This document shows positions 51,962 to 64,000 of a DNA stretch of 64,000 nucleotides, one piece after another. Below the pieces are notes generated by a model. It was not told the DNA's origin. It saw nothing but the letters and a program-made list of their open reading frames with translations, and ran no database searches. Position 1 is the first letter of the stretch, and every line of letters begins with the position of its first letter. The DNA is from Ficedula albicollis (Eukaryota > Chordata > Aves > Passeriformes > Muscicapidae). The stretch covers positions 40,130,592 through 40,194,591 of the forward strand of contig NC_021673.1 of NCBI RefSeq assembly GCF_000247815.1, in the 5' to 3' direction. The position numbers were made by a program, and so were the translations under genes.

Positions 51962-54769
51962 TAAAAAAGAAAGTGGTAATTAAGCGCAGAGGTAATGAGG
52001 GGTGGGGTGAGTTTTTGTGCAAAATGTGGTTTGCAAGCTTTTTTTTTTTCTCCTTTTGGCAAGAAAGGAAAAACGAAAGAAGCATGGGACTTCTTTCTGT
52101 TTATCCCTTCTCGTGTGGCATATTGATCCTAACAACAGTTGTGGAGCCAAACAGGAACACATAAAATCGTAATGTAATACAGCAAATACTTGCAAAACTC
52201 CAACCGGTGAAAGACAAATTTACATAACATCTCTGTGGTAGCTTTTTCTTTTCCCCCTCCTTAATCTAATTTTGTAGTACATTTGCTAATCAGGATGCAT
52301 GTTGTCTTGAAGTGCATTTTAGCAGAGCAGCCAAGCAATTAAAATATTGATCTCTACAGTTCTTGCAAAGATGTGGAATTGCAGTGGGTATGTGCCATTC
52401 CAAAAATCAGACAGTAGTTATAAGTTTCCGAAGAAAAGGCAATATTTCTTTGTACTGACCTTGCTGCCACCTTTCTTCTTCACTTTGTTGCTCTAAGAAG
52501 TTGCTGTTTTGCTAGAAAACTACTTACTGTGAACACCCTTTGAGTTTAACCATCAATTATTTCTGTACCTTTCAGATTCAGACAGCGATGCACTGTTAAA
52601 GAGAGGAGTGAGAGTTAGTAGTAGGACACTTCTGAAAATGTGTCACTATGTTACAGGGTCTTGATTTGTTGCTGAAATATATAGATGATAAACAATAGCA
52701 GTATTTTAACACCCCAGTTTCAAGTTTGAGAAATGACAAAAAGTGCCAGAAAACATCACCTTATGCTATGCTTAAAAGCTTGCAGGATGCTTCACTGCTC
52801 TGACGGTGATTTAGATAAATGACTTGGCTATCTATCAAAATGTTTTTAGCACGCTCTCGAACACTTCAGTACACGATTAACTATATAATGCCGTTGGAAA
52901 TTTCTGGTTTGCATTATGTTAGAAAGTTAACTAGGAACTAGAAGAGTTCTCTTTGACATTTCAAAGGGGTGGGGTAGGTAATTGAAAAATAAATTTAAGA
53001 GTGTTTGGTTGAACAGTGTGTTTCGCTCGGCTCAAAAGTTTTCAGACACCATATGACATTTGTGTGGGTTGAGTAATGAAAACAGAATTGTAAAAATCAG
53101 TGACTAGCAGCCTACAACACTGCAAATGTTTTGATGTCTTTACAATTAAAAGGGGACTGTGAAGTTCAGAATAGGATATTCATTTTCTTTGCACTGTTTT
53201 CAAAATGCTTCAAACAAAATATAAAACAAAGCTTTTGCTTCAAAATAGTGTTACTAGCTATGGGAGAGCTTTGGTTAGCAAAAATAAAAATCCAAACCAG
53301 ATGTTTTACTAAAAACGCGTTTTCCTCTTTTCATGGTTTAAACTTTAGTATAACTTCAGTGGTGATATTGCGGAAACTTGGAATTAAATAAACTTTCCTG
53401 GAGTAGGGGACATACATACTGTCGTTAAAAGCTTACACTTGCAAAATATCCTTTAAATAACTCCTGGCTTTAAAATGTTCTGCTCTTTCTCTTGTATGTT
53501 CTTAATACCTAGAAGCAGGATTCTTAAAAACAAAATATATGGTGTTTGTTCTTGGGCAAGTTAAACACAGGATTACCCTTATCAGAATGGAATGAGTGGT
53601 AAATATGTCATTTGCCTAGGGCCTGTGATAAGAGACAAGTGTTGATAACAGGAAAGTTTAGCTAATCAAAGAAACGCATATTAACAAGAGTAAATAAAAA
53701 TACAGGAAAATGCATTCAGGAATCCAGTCTTGTAACTTTGCAAGCAGTAGGATTAATCGTCACTGCATGGGAATTTAAAATCAGGCTGAAACCTGAATTA
53801 TAGTACAGTGGTTGTAATTTGAACTGTGAAAGTTAATGGTATAGAAATGTGGAAAAAGAATTTCGTTAGAGAGAGTCTAAATTAAGATTTCTGTTTGAAA
53901 CCTTAGGCAAATTTTGTTTTCAGTTTTGAAGAAAGTGTAAGCAGTTTATGCATGAGTAAATATATAAATGGATTATGAAATATTAAAATTCTCTCAAAGT
54001 GTAAGATTTTTATCTTGCGTCTCATGAAAATATGACAGAAGTAGAATTTTTGTTGTCCAGAAAGCTTTTAGTAGTTTAAAGATTGCTCCAGTGCTTATAA
54101 ATACAAAGATAGCAATGTTTAATTCTAACTTTGGCATTTCCTGATTCTCCATTTTTAAGAAGACTTCTGTGATTTGATGTAATAATAATCAAATTTTTAA
54201 TTGTTAGAAGTGTGATAGGGGTTTTTTTTTGGTCTAATTTGTTGTTTAATTTTTTGGCTCTGCAAAAAACCACCAGTACACCTGCAGCCATTGCCTTAGG
54301 CCTTAGAAATATTGCTTTGATAGAAACGTGATTGCAGAGTAAAAGGTAAATGGTTGTTGAGGGAATAGTACATGGATAGTGCAAACTCAGAGCAGGCCAG
54401 TAACAATCCCAGACAGCATCAGGGCTTCTACTGAAATCCTGGCAAAATTGGCCATTGCAGGGTTTAGGGCAGAATGCTGTAGGTCTCCAACTTCAGCACA
54501 TCTTCCGTACGTTAATCCTGTTACGATTCACTAAGCTAGTGCACTCCTGCAGCATCATGAATTTTCTAGTCCATAAGGGTCTGCAAAGTAAAAATAGAGG
54601 ATAAGACACAACCCAAACATGACCTTAACTTGTGTGGTTTTTTTTTTTCCTCTCCCCTGTGGGAGGAAAAACCTGCCATGGGTTTGCAATGCAACTGTTA
54701 GCCGCTGTGTATTGCATGGTGCGTTACAAGAAGGCAAAAAAAAACCCCTCTGATTTTGTACTCATATGG

Positions 54770-54907
54770 GTTTATGTTTTATGTGATTCTAGTTTTATTG
54801 TTGTAGATCTAAAATGAGATGGTTTGTTTGCAAAGAAAGTTTATGTTTTATGTGATTCTGGTTTTATTGTTGTTGATCTAAAATGAGATGGTTTGTTTGC
54901 AAAGAAA
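54770..54907. repeat. 69-bp tandem duplication
   Basis: Copies at 54770-54838 and 54839-54907 begin GTTTATGTTTTATG and differ at two positions. They lie in intronic DNA with no detectable coding content. Confidence 0.9.
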
Positions 54908-55685
54908 ATCGTGGACTCAGAAATGAGACTAGAACCAACTGCACTTCTAATCGTAATTCGTTCTCGCGCCTTTTGTTGTAAGATAAAAATCAGGTCGGTA
55001 TAATTAAATTAGACAAGGATAGCTCTTAAGAGGACAAAAGAGTTAAAATTGCAAGAATGAGTAATTTATAGTTTCTTAAGTAAGTTAAAATATTCTGCTC
55101 CCTCATAGTGCAGTGGCAACAAATACTGAGAGAGAACCGGTAACTTTTGGTGAAACATGAGCTAACTAAATACTGCGGAAGCGGGAACAGGACAGGTCCT
55201 GAGAGAGGAGCTGCAAAGAATGGAGATCTGACCTTGGAAAAACCTATTAAAAAAAGTCTTCATTAGTCTTCATTAATTAAACAGGCAAAAAACCAAATGA
55301 GCAGGCCCAAAACAAGAGTAAGTTTGTTTGGCGTTATGTAGTGTTTCAGCTAATTATATCAAGTAGATGACTGCTGCCTACTGCATTTCCTTAGGTTAGA
55401 AGCATGAAAAAACTGATGAAGTCAAAAGTTATGGACATGGCAGCAGAACACACTGGGATGTTGAGGCTCACATAGTATACAGTTCTTATTTCAGTTTGGT
55501 AGGAGGTGTTTGCCTAGAGAGGAGCGGGCAGGTATTAACTTTCAGAAAGTTCATGAAGATGGGACTCCCAAAAGCATACGTTTTCCTTCAAAATTCTGGA
55601 TTATTGCAGTGTTTGGGTCAGGTTCCCATTCCCTGCAAGCTCTGGAAACATCTGTGTTCCACAAAAAAAAAAAATAGCTCACTAC

Positions 55686-56685
55686 TTTATTTTCTTTCAT
55701 CTTTCTGAATTAAAAAACAAACATTTTGAAGTGAAGGACTTGTAATCTGCATTCCCAAGTATCAAATTGCTGCAGGTGTGTTTGCTAGTGCCCAGAAGGC
55801 AAGTTCTGTTTGAACCAGGTTATTTTCTTTGAAGTTCATCTATAAACTTTACAGCTAAATGGCTAGGACTGATTTGTTAAGGGATAGAGTCTTTGTTTCA
55901 ATTTTTATATGTCTAGCTTAATGCTCTGAAATGTGTGATTAAAAAAATGTTTGTTTCTGATCCATTTCATTTTTTTAAAAATTGTGCGGGGATATTTTTT
56001 TTTCCAGGATAACTGAAAGAGGGAAACTATTCTCTTCGTAGACTGTGATGCAGTTAGTCTGATTCGGCTGCTGGCACAGGAAAACTCTAATGGACACGCA
56101 CCACTGTCAAAAACTTCTGCAGACAAAAATGATGAGAGGCTTTCGCTGGTGAAGTCAGGGTGGGATAAGCTTGGAGGAAAAGCAATTTATTTTCTTTCAT
56201 CTTTCTGAATTAAAAAACAAACATTTTGAAGTGAAGGACTTGTAATCTGCATTCCCAAGTATCAAATTGCTGCAGGTGTGTTTGCTAGTGCCCAGAAGGC
56301 AAGATCTGTTTGAACCAGGTTATTTTCTTTGAAGTTCATCTATAAACTTTACAGCTAAATGGCTAGGACTGATTTGTTAAGGGATAGAGTCTTTGTTTCA
56401 ATTTTTATATGTCTAGCTTAATGCTCTGAAATGTGTGATTAAAAAAATGTTTGTTTCTGATCCATTTCATTTTTTTAAAAATTGTGCGGGGATATTTTTT
56501 TTTCCAGGGTAACTGAAAGAGGGAAACTATTCTCTTCGTAGACTGTGATGCAGTTAGTCTGATTCGGCTGCTGGCACAGGAAAACTCTAATGGACACGCA
56601 CCACTGTCAAAAACTTCTGCAGACAAAAATGATGAGAGGCTTTCGCTGGTGAAGTCAGGGTGGGATAAGCTTGGAGGAAAAGCAA
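55686..56685. repeat. 500-bp tandem duplication, about 99.6% identical
   Basis: Copy 1 (55686-56185) and copy 2 (56186-56685) have an offset of exactly 500 bases. By eye they differ at two positions: T at 55803 versus A at 56303, and A at 56009 versus G at 56509. Minus-strand open frames appear in each copy but resemble no known protein. It is either a very recent tandem duplication or an assembly false duplication of two haplotypes. Confidence 0.92.
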
Positions 56686-56896
56686 TGTATCTTTGGGTGA
56701 CTCCCTGCTTGCCTAATGAGTCTGTGCAGCAAAGGTGCAACTTGTCAGAACAAAGCCAAGCTTCTGAGGCGATGCCTTGAAGAGGGTTAGGGCGAAGTTA
56801 AGGAGTTGAAAGAGGGAGATAGTGTTTCAGACAGCGAAGTTAGTCATCCTCACATCCAGTTAAATCCCTACTTACTGCTGAGCGGTTTTTGTTAAC

Positions 56897-57345
56897 CATG
56901 TGTGCGTCACGCCAGCCCCGCAGCCCGGCCAAGCCGGGGGGCTTTGCTCGGGGGAGCGAGGCGCCCTGCTCGGCGGATTACGGTCCCACCTCCCCGAAAC
57001 GCGCCAAGAGACTGGCTTTGCTCAGGTCTAATTTATATACCGCCCTTTACGCGGCCGATGAAGTGGGGCTGTGTTACACAGCCAGCATTTAGGTTTGGGA
57101 GCGGGGCTGTGAAAGGGACATTGTGCTCGGAAGGACTGCTGTCTGCCGCGGTCGGCCACGCTGTGCCCCGTCCTATTGAGACCTCAAAAGCAGAGCACAG
57201 CTGTGATGAGTTTCCAGATCTGTTTGGCCGTGGGGACCGGCCCTGGTGTGCGTGCGAGCCGGGGGGGAACATCCCTCTCCCCTCACGGTTTCTGCCTGGG
57301 GGGCTGGCAGCAGCTTCTGAGCAGTGAATTTACAGGGGCGGGCGG
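56897..57345. promoter_or_regulatory. Intronic CpG-rich block, candidate regulatory element or alternative promoter
   Basis: About 5 kb downstream of the first coding exon, CpG density rises in otherwise AT-rich intron. The block includes a TATA-like segment (TTTATATACC, about 57030-57039) followed by GCGGCCG. A 65-codon frame from the ATG at 56898 to TAG is open but matches nothing I recognise. A regulatory role is inference from composition only. Confidence 0.45.
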
Positions 57346-57529
57346 CTGGGGCCAAATTAGTTGTGGTTTCAGAGGGCTTTCCAGAGCCTTGCTAGGCTGT
57401 AGCACGCAGCCCCATGAGGAAGGATATCAGTTGATGTATAAAATGGCCAAGGAACTTCGGTAAATAGACTTTACCCTTCAAATCCAGAGGTCCTGGCAGC
57501 GGCTGTGCGGGAGGGTGGGGTTGTACTTT

Positions 57530-57720
57530 TCCCCTTCCTGTACTTGGACACTTTTGATTATCCAGACTTTCTGGGGCTGAGCAGGGCTGCCTAATAACAA
57601 AGCCTGCATAATATAATTGCCTAAATAGGCCTATTGTCCTTTTCAAGTCACTCTGCTGCGGAATCTTTCAGCTTTTTGCTGAAAATGTTGCATCTAACAT
57701 TTAGATGGCTTAGTGGCTGC
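57530..57720. promoter_or_regulatory. Candidate intronic enhancer, AT-rich with homeodomain-like sites
   Basis: Directly after the CpG-rich block lies unique, repeat-free sequence with ATTA/TAAT-type motifs, CCTAATAACAAAG, and a TAGGCCTA palindrome (57627-57634). The composition resembles developmental non-coding elements. Conservation cannot be judged from one sequence. Confidence 0.25.
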
Positions 57721-59830
57721 AGCAAGGAGGGGTTCCTTTACCTTCAGTTCTCATTGCCGAGTGGTTGAGAAGCTGATTATATTCCTGCCCCCTATTGATG
57801 TTTACTCCTTTTGGGAGGCAAATATTTTAGCCCCTTCTGGCAGGGTAAACTGCCAAAAGTAATAGGCCTGGAAATACAAAGCTATGATTGATTTTGACCT
57901 TTGCTCATGTGCATGAAGTCTGTCCCCATGCACTGTGACCCATGCCACTTCTTGCTGAAATCCAAGCCCTTTCAAACCAAATGGAACCACGAAAATACAA
58001 GCCTCAAAATGCTCAAAACTATCCTAAAGTAACAGAATAATAATTTTCTCTGTGCTTCAGGAAAAAGTATAGACAGGAGGGTAACAAAACTGGATTTTCT
58101 GGCAGGCAAACCAGGAGTAATGTCTTAGTTCTGCCACCTTTTTATGAGAACCATATTCCAGGTATAAAAGGAACAAACTGATAGAATGTGAAATGATTCT
58201 ATGCAGTTTTTTGGTCACAGTAATCTTAGCTGTTCCTCCTAATTGTAATCTGTAAACAATTTGCATCCAAAACTATGGATTTTAAACTGTCTTTTTAAAA
58301 ATAATCTGAGGTCTGGGATTTTATTAATTTGTTTTTGCATGAGCACATGTGTTTCAAAAGTTGAGAATGTCAGAAACAGTAGCTTAAAGTTAGCATCCTA
58401 AATCCACATTTCATGGCTTCATTTCCAAATATGCTGAGCATCTCAGAGCTCCCTCAGCACTTTTTAAAACAGGCCATATATTTGAATGATCAAATACTAT
58501 TTAAAACCTTCATTTAATATTAAAAATGTTTACAGGACTGCTCCACTTCCCCCAAACTACATGAAAAAGTAATTCAATGACAATGTTCACATCAACAACA
58601 GTGAAAATAGAGACAAAGTAGGACTTGCTTATAAAAATATTTCCATACATTTACAAATCAACTGAGTTTTTTGCTTGTGTTTTGTCTGACTCACAGGTTT
58701 CTCCACTTCTCTGTTTGCTTCTCTATGATAAAGTCTGCTCAGCAGATATTAATTGTGGTATAGATTTTAATAGCTAGATTATCTTCTTCATATACTCACT
58801 TATCATTTGCAGCTGCTCAGGATTGCTTTCCCAGTGGCAGCGAATTAATGTGACTTTGGTCACTGTGCATTTTGCTTATTTGGGGGGGGAGGGAGGAGGG
58901 GAAATCTAGCTTTCTTCAGCTCATTTTAGTAATCTGAATAGGAGCGTAGAACTTGCATCATGTGACAGGTCAGCTCACCAGCATGGGGTCCCTGTGTGAG
59001 AACCTCCCTTGTACATGACAATCTGATAAGGATATCATGTGGTTTAGAAACACATTCCCACAATGTTCACTTCTTTGTCCCTTTATTTGGGAGTGGGTAG
59101 GAAAAAACCTTTTAACAAACTAGTGCTAGCCCTTATATAACTGACCCCACTTTCTTTTAGTGTTCTGTTTGAGCCTTGCAGCTTCTTCAAATACTTTTGT
59201 TAAGAGAGATGGAAATATAATCCAGCAAGTCTGTGCTAAAGAATCCTAGACACAAAGTATATAATATGCCTTCTGTTCCCCTTGGACAAGGTGATTTTTC
59301 TTTTGCCTGCTTATACCATATATAAACTGAATATTATAAAACTGCGTAAGTTAAATATACACACACGGGTGACACTTGTATAGGTTTAATAGGTTAAAGT
59401 TTGAATGAGTATTTATAAATTCTCAGAGTGCTCTGGATCTTCACCACTAAGGACATGATGTTAGAGTCCATCCATAGTTTGGAAGGATTTCCGTTTTATG
59501 CACTTTCAGTGACTTATATTTTACCCTCTAAGTGCATCCCCTAAGAAAAAAGGCAGAGAAATGTCTTGCAACAGAGATTTTTTTAGCACCGCTTAGTTTC
59601 TTTTAATGGTTTGGAGGATCTCTTTCCATTGAACCATAATATTTTTCTCTAGGCTCACATTGTATTTTTAGCAAGGATCTTTGAACAATAAAATGACAAA
59701 TTAAGGATGTCTTTGTCTTTTACAGCCTTATCTAGTGAAGCACTTAAATGCACTCAACCCTCCACCCTCAATTTTAATAAGGGTTTCAGAGACAGAGTGG
59801 TTGTATGAGTGAACCTTTAGTGTATTTATG

Positions 59831-59904
59831 TACTGGTACTTTTAGGAAATACCAGTAAAAGTGCATGTCACTGTGCCTGGATGTTCAGCACAATGAACAT
59901 CCAG
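59831..59904. repeat. Two adjacent inverted repeats (hairpins)
   Basis: TACTGGTA (59831-59838) pairs with TACCAGTA (59850-59857) across an 11-base loop. CTGGATGTTCA (59877-59887) pairs perfectly with TGAACATCCAG (59894-59904) across GCACAA. The second stem is too short for a typical microRNA precursor. Function unknown. Confidence 0.7.
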
Positions 59905-62900
59905 CATTTCTTCTCATAAAGAAAGAAGGATCATTCTTCTTTTAAAGATGCATAGTAGAGGTGTGGAATAATTAAATAGGTTGACTAGTGTTGCACCAAC
60001 TGAAGACAAAAAACACAGTTTGATTTAACACAGATTTCCTTCAGTGGGTGCTTGCATTATAGAAAGCCATTTGGGCCTGTGGAAGAAACAGTTCAATTAC
60101 CGGTTCCCCAACACCAAAACTCTCCTCCCTCCCCAAAAAACCCCAATGAAACAAATCAGAAGGAAACCAACAAAAAACCCAAAAATCCGCCCCATCGAAA
60201 CAGTTAAAGAACCCCAAAAGTCTCTTGAATCCTGCAATTTTTTTATTTTTTATTTTTTTAATCTGAATGCATCTTGAGGTAATTCCTGAAGTGGCCATTA
60301 AACCACTCTGCTGGTCATCTCTGCCTGGCTGGCTGATGACACAGCAGCACATCATGTAGAGGTGTGTATCTGATCTCCTACAAGAGTTCCTTCATCTTCC
60401 AGTCCTGTACCAGAATCACTCCTCTGCCAGCTGGCGACTGTTACCTAGAGGATTTCTAGGCTCTTGCACGATAAGTGAATGTAACAGCATCTGAGTTGAT
60501 TTAAGTAATTCACTTTTTCACAGATACCAGTTTGGGACAGAGGTGTTCAGGCACGGCACAGCTGTGCCCTGGCTTTTGGAGGTCTCAGAGCCTCCAGAAC
60601 TTTTGCTCAGGGACTGGCCATGGGCAGAGCCTGGGGCAGGAAACAGGCTCCTCTGCCACTTTAATTCCTCATGTTCTACTCAAAAACTCACAAGAAGACC
60701 AGGGTTGCCTGGCTTTCCAAGACTGAACATTCACTCGCACAAAAAAAGAGTTGGAAAACTGTGTCACAGTGCCATCTGGCGATACCTGACACCCAGACCT
60801 CCCCTTGGGCAAGGGCTGTGGATCTGCAGGCAGATGCTTCCCCCAGGACCTCGGGTTGGACGCAGGGAAACGCCTGTGCCCCCCAAAGCTTGACTCTAGG
60901 GATTTTGCACTTCCCTCTGGGTTGCTCTAAACAAAGGTCCTAACTTCTCTACAAACTTTCCCTTCTTCACAGGGATCCACCCTCATTGATCCACCAGCCT
61001 GCAGGTTTTGGCTTAGGGCACAAGTGAAAGGACTGGCTAAAATGCCATGCATGGGTGAACTTTTGTATTGTTAAGATCAGGTCCTGAGCTTGGGGATTCT
61101 TTCTTCGGTTTTAAGCCATTGTTCATACTATTGCCTTTCAACTTTTGGTCTGAGGAGGTTTTTCCTTTTCCCCCCTCATCTTGCAGAGTAATCCTTAGCA
61201 TTGCTTTGTTGTTTGAGTTTCCTCTTTTCATTCAGCTGAGGAAGAAATTTTATTATTAGTTACTGAATGAGGATATATGTCAAATCCTCCTTAGAGGTTA
61301 GCTGGAAAGTCTTGGACTTTCTAAAGATCTTTCTGATTTCGCTACAAACTTTGAACACTAAGGTGTAAAATGCAGAACAAATGGCAAATCACCTATGTCT
61401 TTCAGTGTCTTTGATCAGGGGGGCTAACAGGGCAAGCTACTTTTCCAAAATCTTCATCCACTTGTGAACCTCTGCCTTCCTCTCTCCAGTTAGAGAGCAC
61501 ATTCCAGCTGTGTTTTTCTAGTTGCACATATAGTCACATGCTATGCAGGTTAGGTATGTGAACTGCTCATCTTTCTGTTTTGCTCGTATTGCCACATTCA
61601 CTTCTCTGACACCAGACCAAGAAGAATCCATTATCTCCCTGAAGTTTTGAAAAGAAGCCTTCAGCTGCCTGCACGAAGTCAGAGCTGACTCATATCCTTC
61701 TGTGGGGTTTTTTTTCTCTTCCTTATCTGAATCCTTTCCTTTCTCTGTGTTTTGGTGAGGTCCTGCAAGACTGTTGTGGTTAAAGCATGAGCTGTGTGTT
61801 AGGATACATTGCATATCTGGAGGCAGTTTGGGCAAATAGGTGTTCTCGTGTCCCTGAAATGGAGTCCATTATGAACACTGCAATTATTCACAGGGGCTGT
61901 TTTCACCTTCACCAAAACGTGAAAGCAGAGCTTAGTTACAGCATGGTACACTGCCACTGCCCAGCAGTACTGTGTTTGTTACGCTTTTGCTAACTTGAAT
62001 TTCTGTGCAGAACAAGAAAATACTCTGACAAAAAGAAGTTAGGAAGAAGTGACGCAATTAAATGAGATTAAATCAGAATATTGGTTTCCTTGGAACACAT
62101 ATTTGGCTTTCTATCAACAATCTTTTCCCCATTTTTCAAATAAACACATATTTTCACATGATAACTCTATTTGAAATATTAATCCTTCCAGGGCTTTGTT
62201 ACCTTTGTTTCTTCTTCAAAGTCCATTACTATGAAAAGGTTGCTGTTCCTTAGGCTGTTTCAGCTTCAAAAGAATTTTAGGGCCTGGTCTATTGGAAAGC
62301 TTGGGGGTATAATTAGTGAAAATGGAAATAGATGCAAGAGAAATTTAGTTCCTGATGTTTTAATTTACTGTGGTACTACCATGTGTTGTTGAAGAGGATT
62401 CTTAAAGGCAAACATAATTATTTCATTATGGTCTTCAGAGTGCTTTCATTGGTCTTAATGACAAGAAGCTGCATAAGGAGTCATATGTTTTAATTAGACC
62501 TTCTTATATTTACATCAGATAAATAACAAATAATTGATGAAAAACAAGTCTTCTGGATGGATGGTTTCACACAGAGCTCTGGTTACAGTTTAGTGATAAA
62601 ATATTTCTCTTATTGTTTTGCATTTTAATTATGTAGCATTACTACTTTAGCAGAGATCTCAAAATACTGTTATTTCCATCTATTTCATTAGATTCACGAC
62701 TTACTTATATGAATCTGAAGATAGAAAGGTTTTTCTAACATATATACCTGAAAATCAGTTTCCAGCTTTCATTAATTTCATTTTGAATTAATTTCTTATA
62801 TACTTTTCTTTTTTTGGTGATAATCTTTAGTAAAAGGTAGTTGGAAGAGAAGTCAGAGCTTTTCCTGTATCTTCAATTGTCTTCATAGGAGCAAGTCCTG

Positions 62901-63096
62901 CCATGATTAACAACTCAAAACTCTTGTAGAGGTCAAAGGGTATGAAATTGTAGGACTTGGAGTGGAATTTTCTAAGGAAAGCTTGGGTGCATCTTTCTCA
63001 GCAGTTTTATTGAACTTTTATTCCTTTGAAAATCCTACCAATACCTTTTTACAATTCTCCATATACTTATGTGTACATTTAAAATATCCCCTTTAA

Positions 63097-63140
63097 AAAT
63101 ACATCCTTACCCCCTGTAAAATACATCTTTACCCCCTTTA
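63097..63140. repeat. 22-bp imperfect tandem repeat, two copies
   Basis: AAATACATCCTTACCCCC and AAATACATCTTTACCCCC recur with a 22-base offset. A minor repeat in intron. Confidence 0.7.
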
Positions 63141-64000
63141 TTGGACATTCCAATACCAAGAGAAATTATTTTAGAGTTTTGCTTTTCACAAGAGTCTTTC
63201 CCATTTGCAAGCTCTCCAGCATTTCATTTTAGTAACAAAACATATTTCACATGATTCATTCCTCAGAGTATAACAAACACTAATTGTTGTTATTGATTTT
63301 AAATTTCACAACCATTACAAGTAACCCACATGAGTGGCAGATAAAGAGTAATAATCCATGGAGTTCTGGAAGTGTTTCATGTTTGTCTGTAGTACTTTAA
63401 GTGATCAATAGTAACTGCCCCATTGAAACTAACTGCTGTATCAAATAACAGTAAATCAAATGGATGTGCTTACAGATTATTTATTGAAAGCTCTAATTGT
63501 TCACTGGGGCCCTGCTTATCTCAGGAAACAATAGAAGGCAGTGATCAGGCAAACTGGTTTGCAAATGCCGGGGGTGCCATGAAACAGCAGGGTCTCCCTG
63601 TTCCTGGGTGGTATGAGAGTTTTCCCAAATGTGCTCCCATCCCACTGGGATTGTCTGGTCCCAGGGTAAGGTGGTCAGAGGTGAGTTTGCTCAGGGAGCA
63701 TTCCTTGAGCTCACAGGTTACACCTTTTTTAAGTTACTATTTTTATACGTTGTCATCTTTGGATGACAACCTTGCGTCTGGTGGGAAAAGTGTGGGAAAA
63801 GAACTAAGATGATTCTCCAAAATTTCTGGCAAATCCATGTAATGAAAACCATAACAGGATCAGACCTTAGAATGGGAAGTAAGGGAATGCATATTGAACT
63901 TACTCTGTGGAAAGCTTGCCTAGTTTATATTACAGTTTGAGGCAACTCTGTGCAGCTGTGCAGTTGTTAGACTTGTGCAAATACTAAGGAATTAAAAGCA

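Noticed and set aside
55905..56740. Repeated minus-strand frames of 73 and 111 codons
   Set aside because: They recur only because the 500-bp segment is duplicated; no protein family is recognisable.

Overview
The window looks like avian nuclear DNA. The CR1 LINE fragment at 19060-19171 has the 3' end typical of bird CR1. The only firmly recognisable coding sequence is the first coding exon of retinoic acid receptor beta, isoform 2 (RARB, RARbeta2), on the + strand at 51710-51866. There are no bacterial-type gene clusters, no CRISPR array and no recognised RNA gene. Nearly all short open frames are chance frames in vertebrate non-coding DNA.

Layout. Positions 1 to about 49400 are non-coding DNA upstream of the RARB P2 promoter. 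In longer RARB transcripts from the upstream P1 promoter this would be intron, but the P1 isoform A-domain exon was not found here. The stretch contains a candidate regulatory block at 2260-3560 with a perfect DR5 retinoic-acid-response-element match at 3385-3401, a splice-bounded 61-nt candidate exon at 27486-27546, simple repeats, and a series of short two-copy tandem duplications. From about 49430 to 51420 lies the P2 CpG island, interrupted by a 394-base pure G run. The core promoter at 51148-51246 carries the CRE-like site, an auxiliary half-site, the DR5 beta-RARE and the TATA box in the order known from mammals. The RARbeta2 leader has five upstream ORFs, the last overlapping the main start. 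The coding exon ends at a GT donor at 51867. Positions 51867-64000 are the first RARbeta2 intron. It holds an exact-length 500-bp tandem duplication, a second CpG-rich block near 56900-57345, and paired inverted repeats near 59850. The DNA-binding-domain exons lie beyond the window.

Function. The recognisable logic is RARbeta autoregulation. Liganded RAR/RXR binds the promoter DR5 element and induces RARbeta2, while the uORF-rich leader restrains translation. The distal DR5 is a candidate second retinoid input about 47.8 kb upstream.

Quality caution. The two pure G runs (271 and 394 bases) look like gap-fill or sequencing artefacts, one of them between duplicated flanks. The 99.6% identical 500-bp duplication could be a false duplication. 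Statements about conservation are inferences, because a single sequence cannot show conservation.
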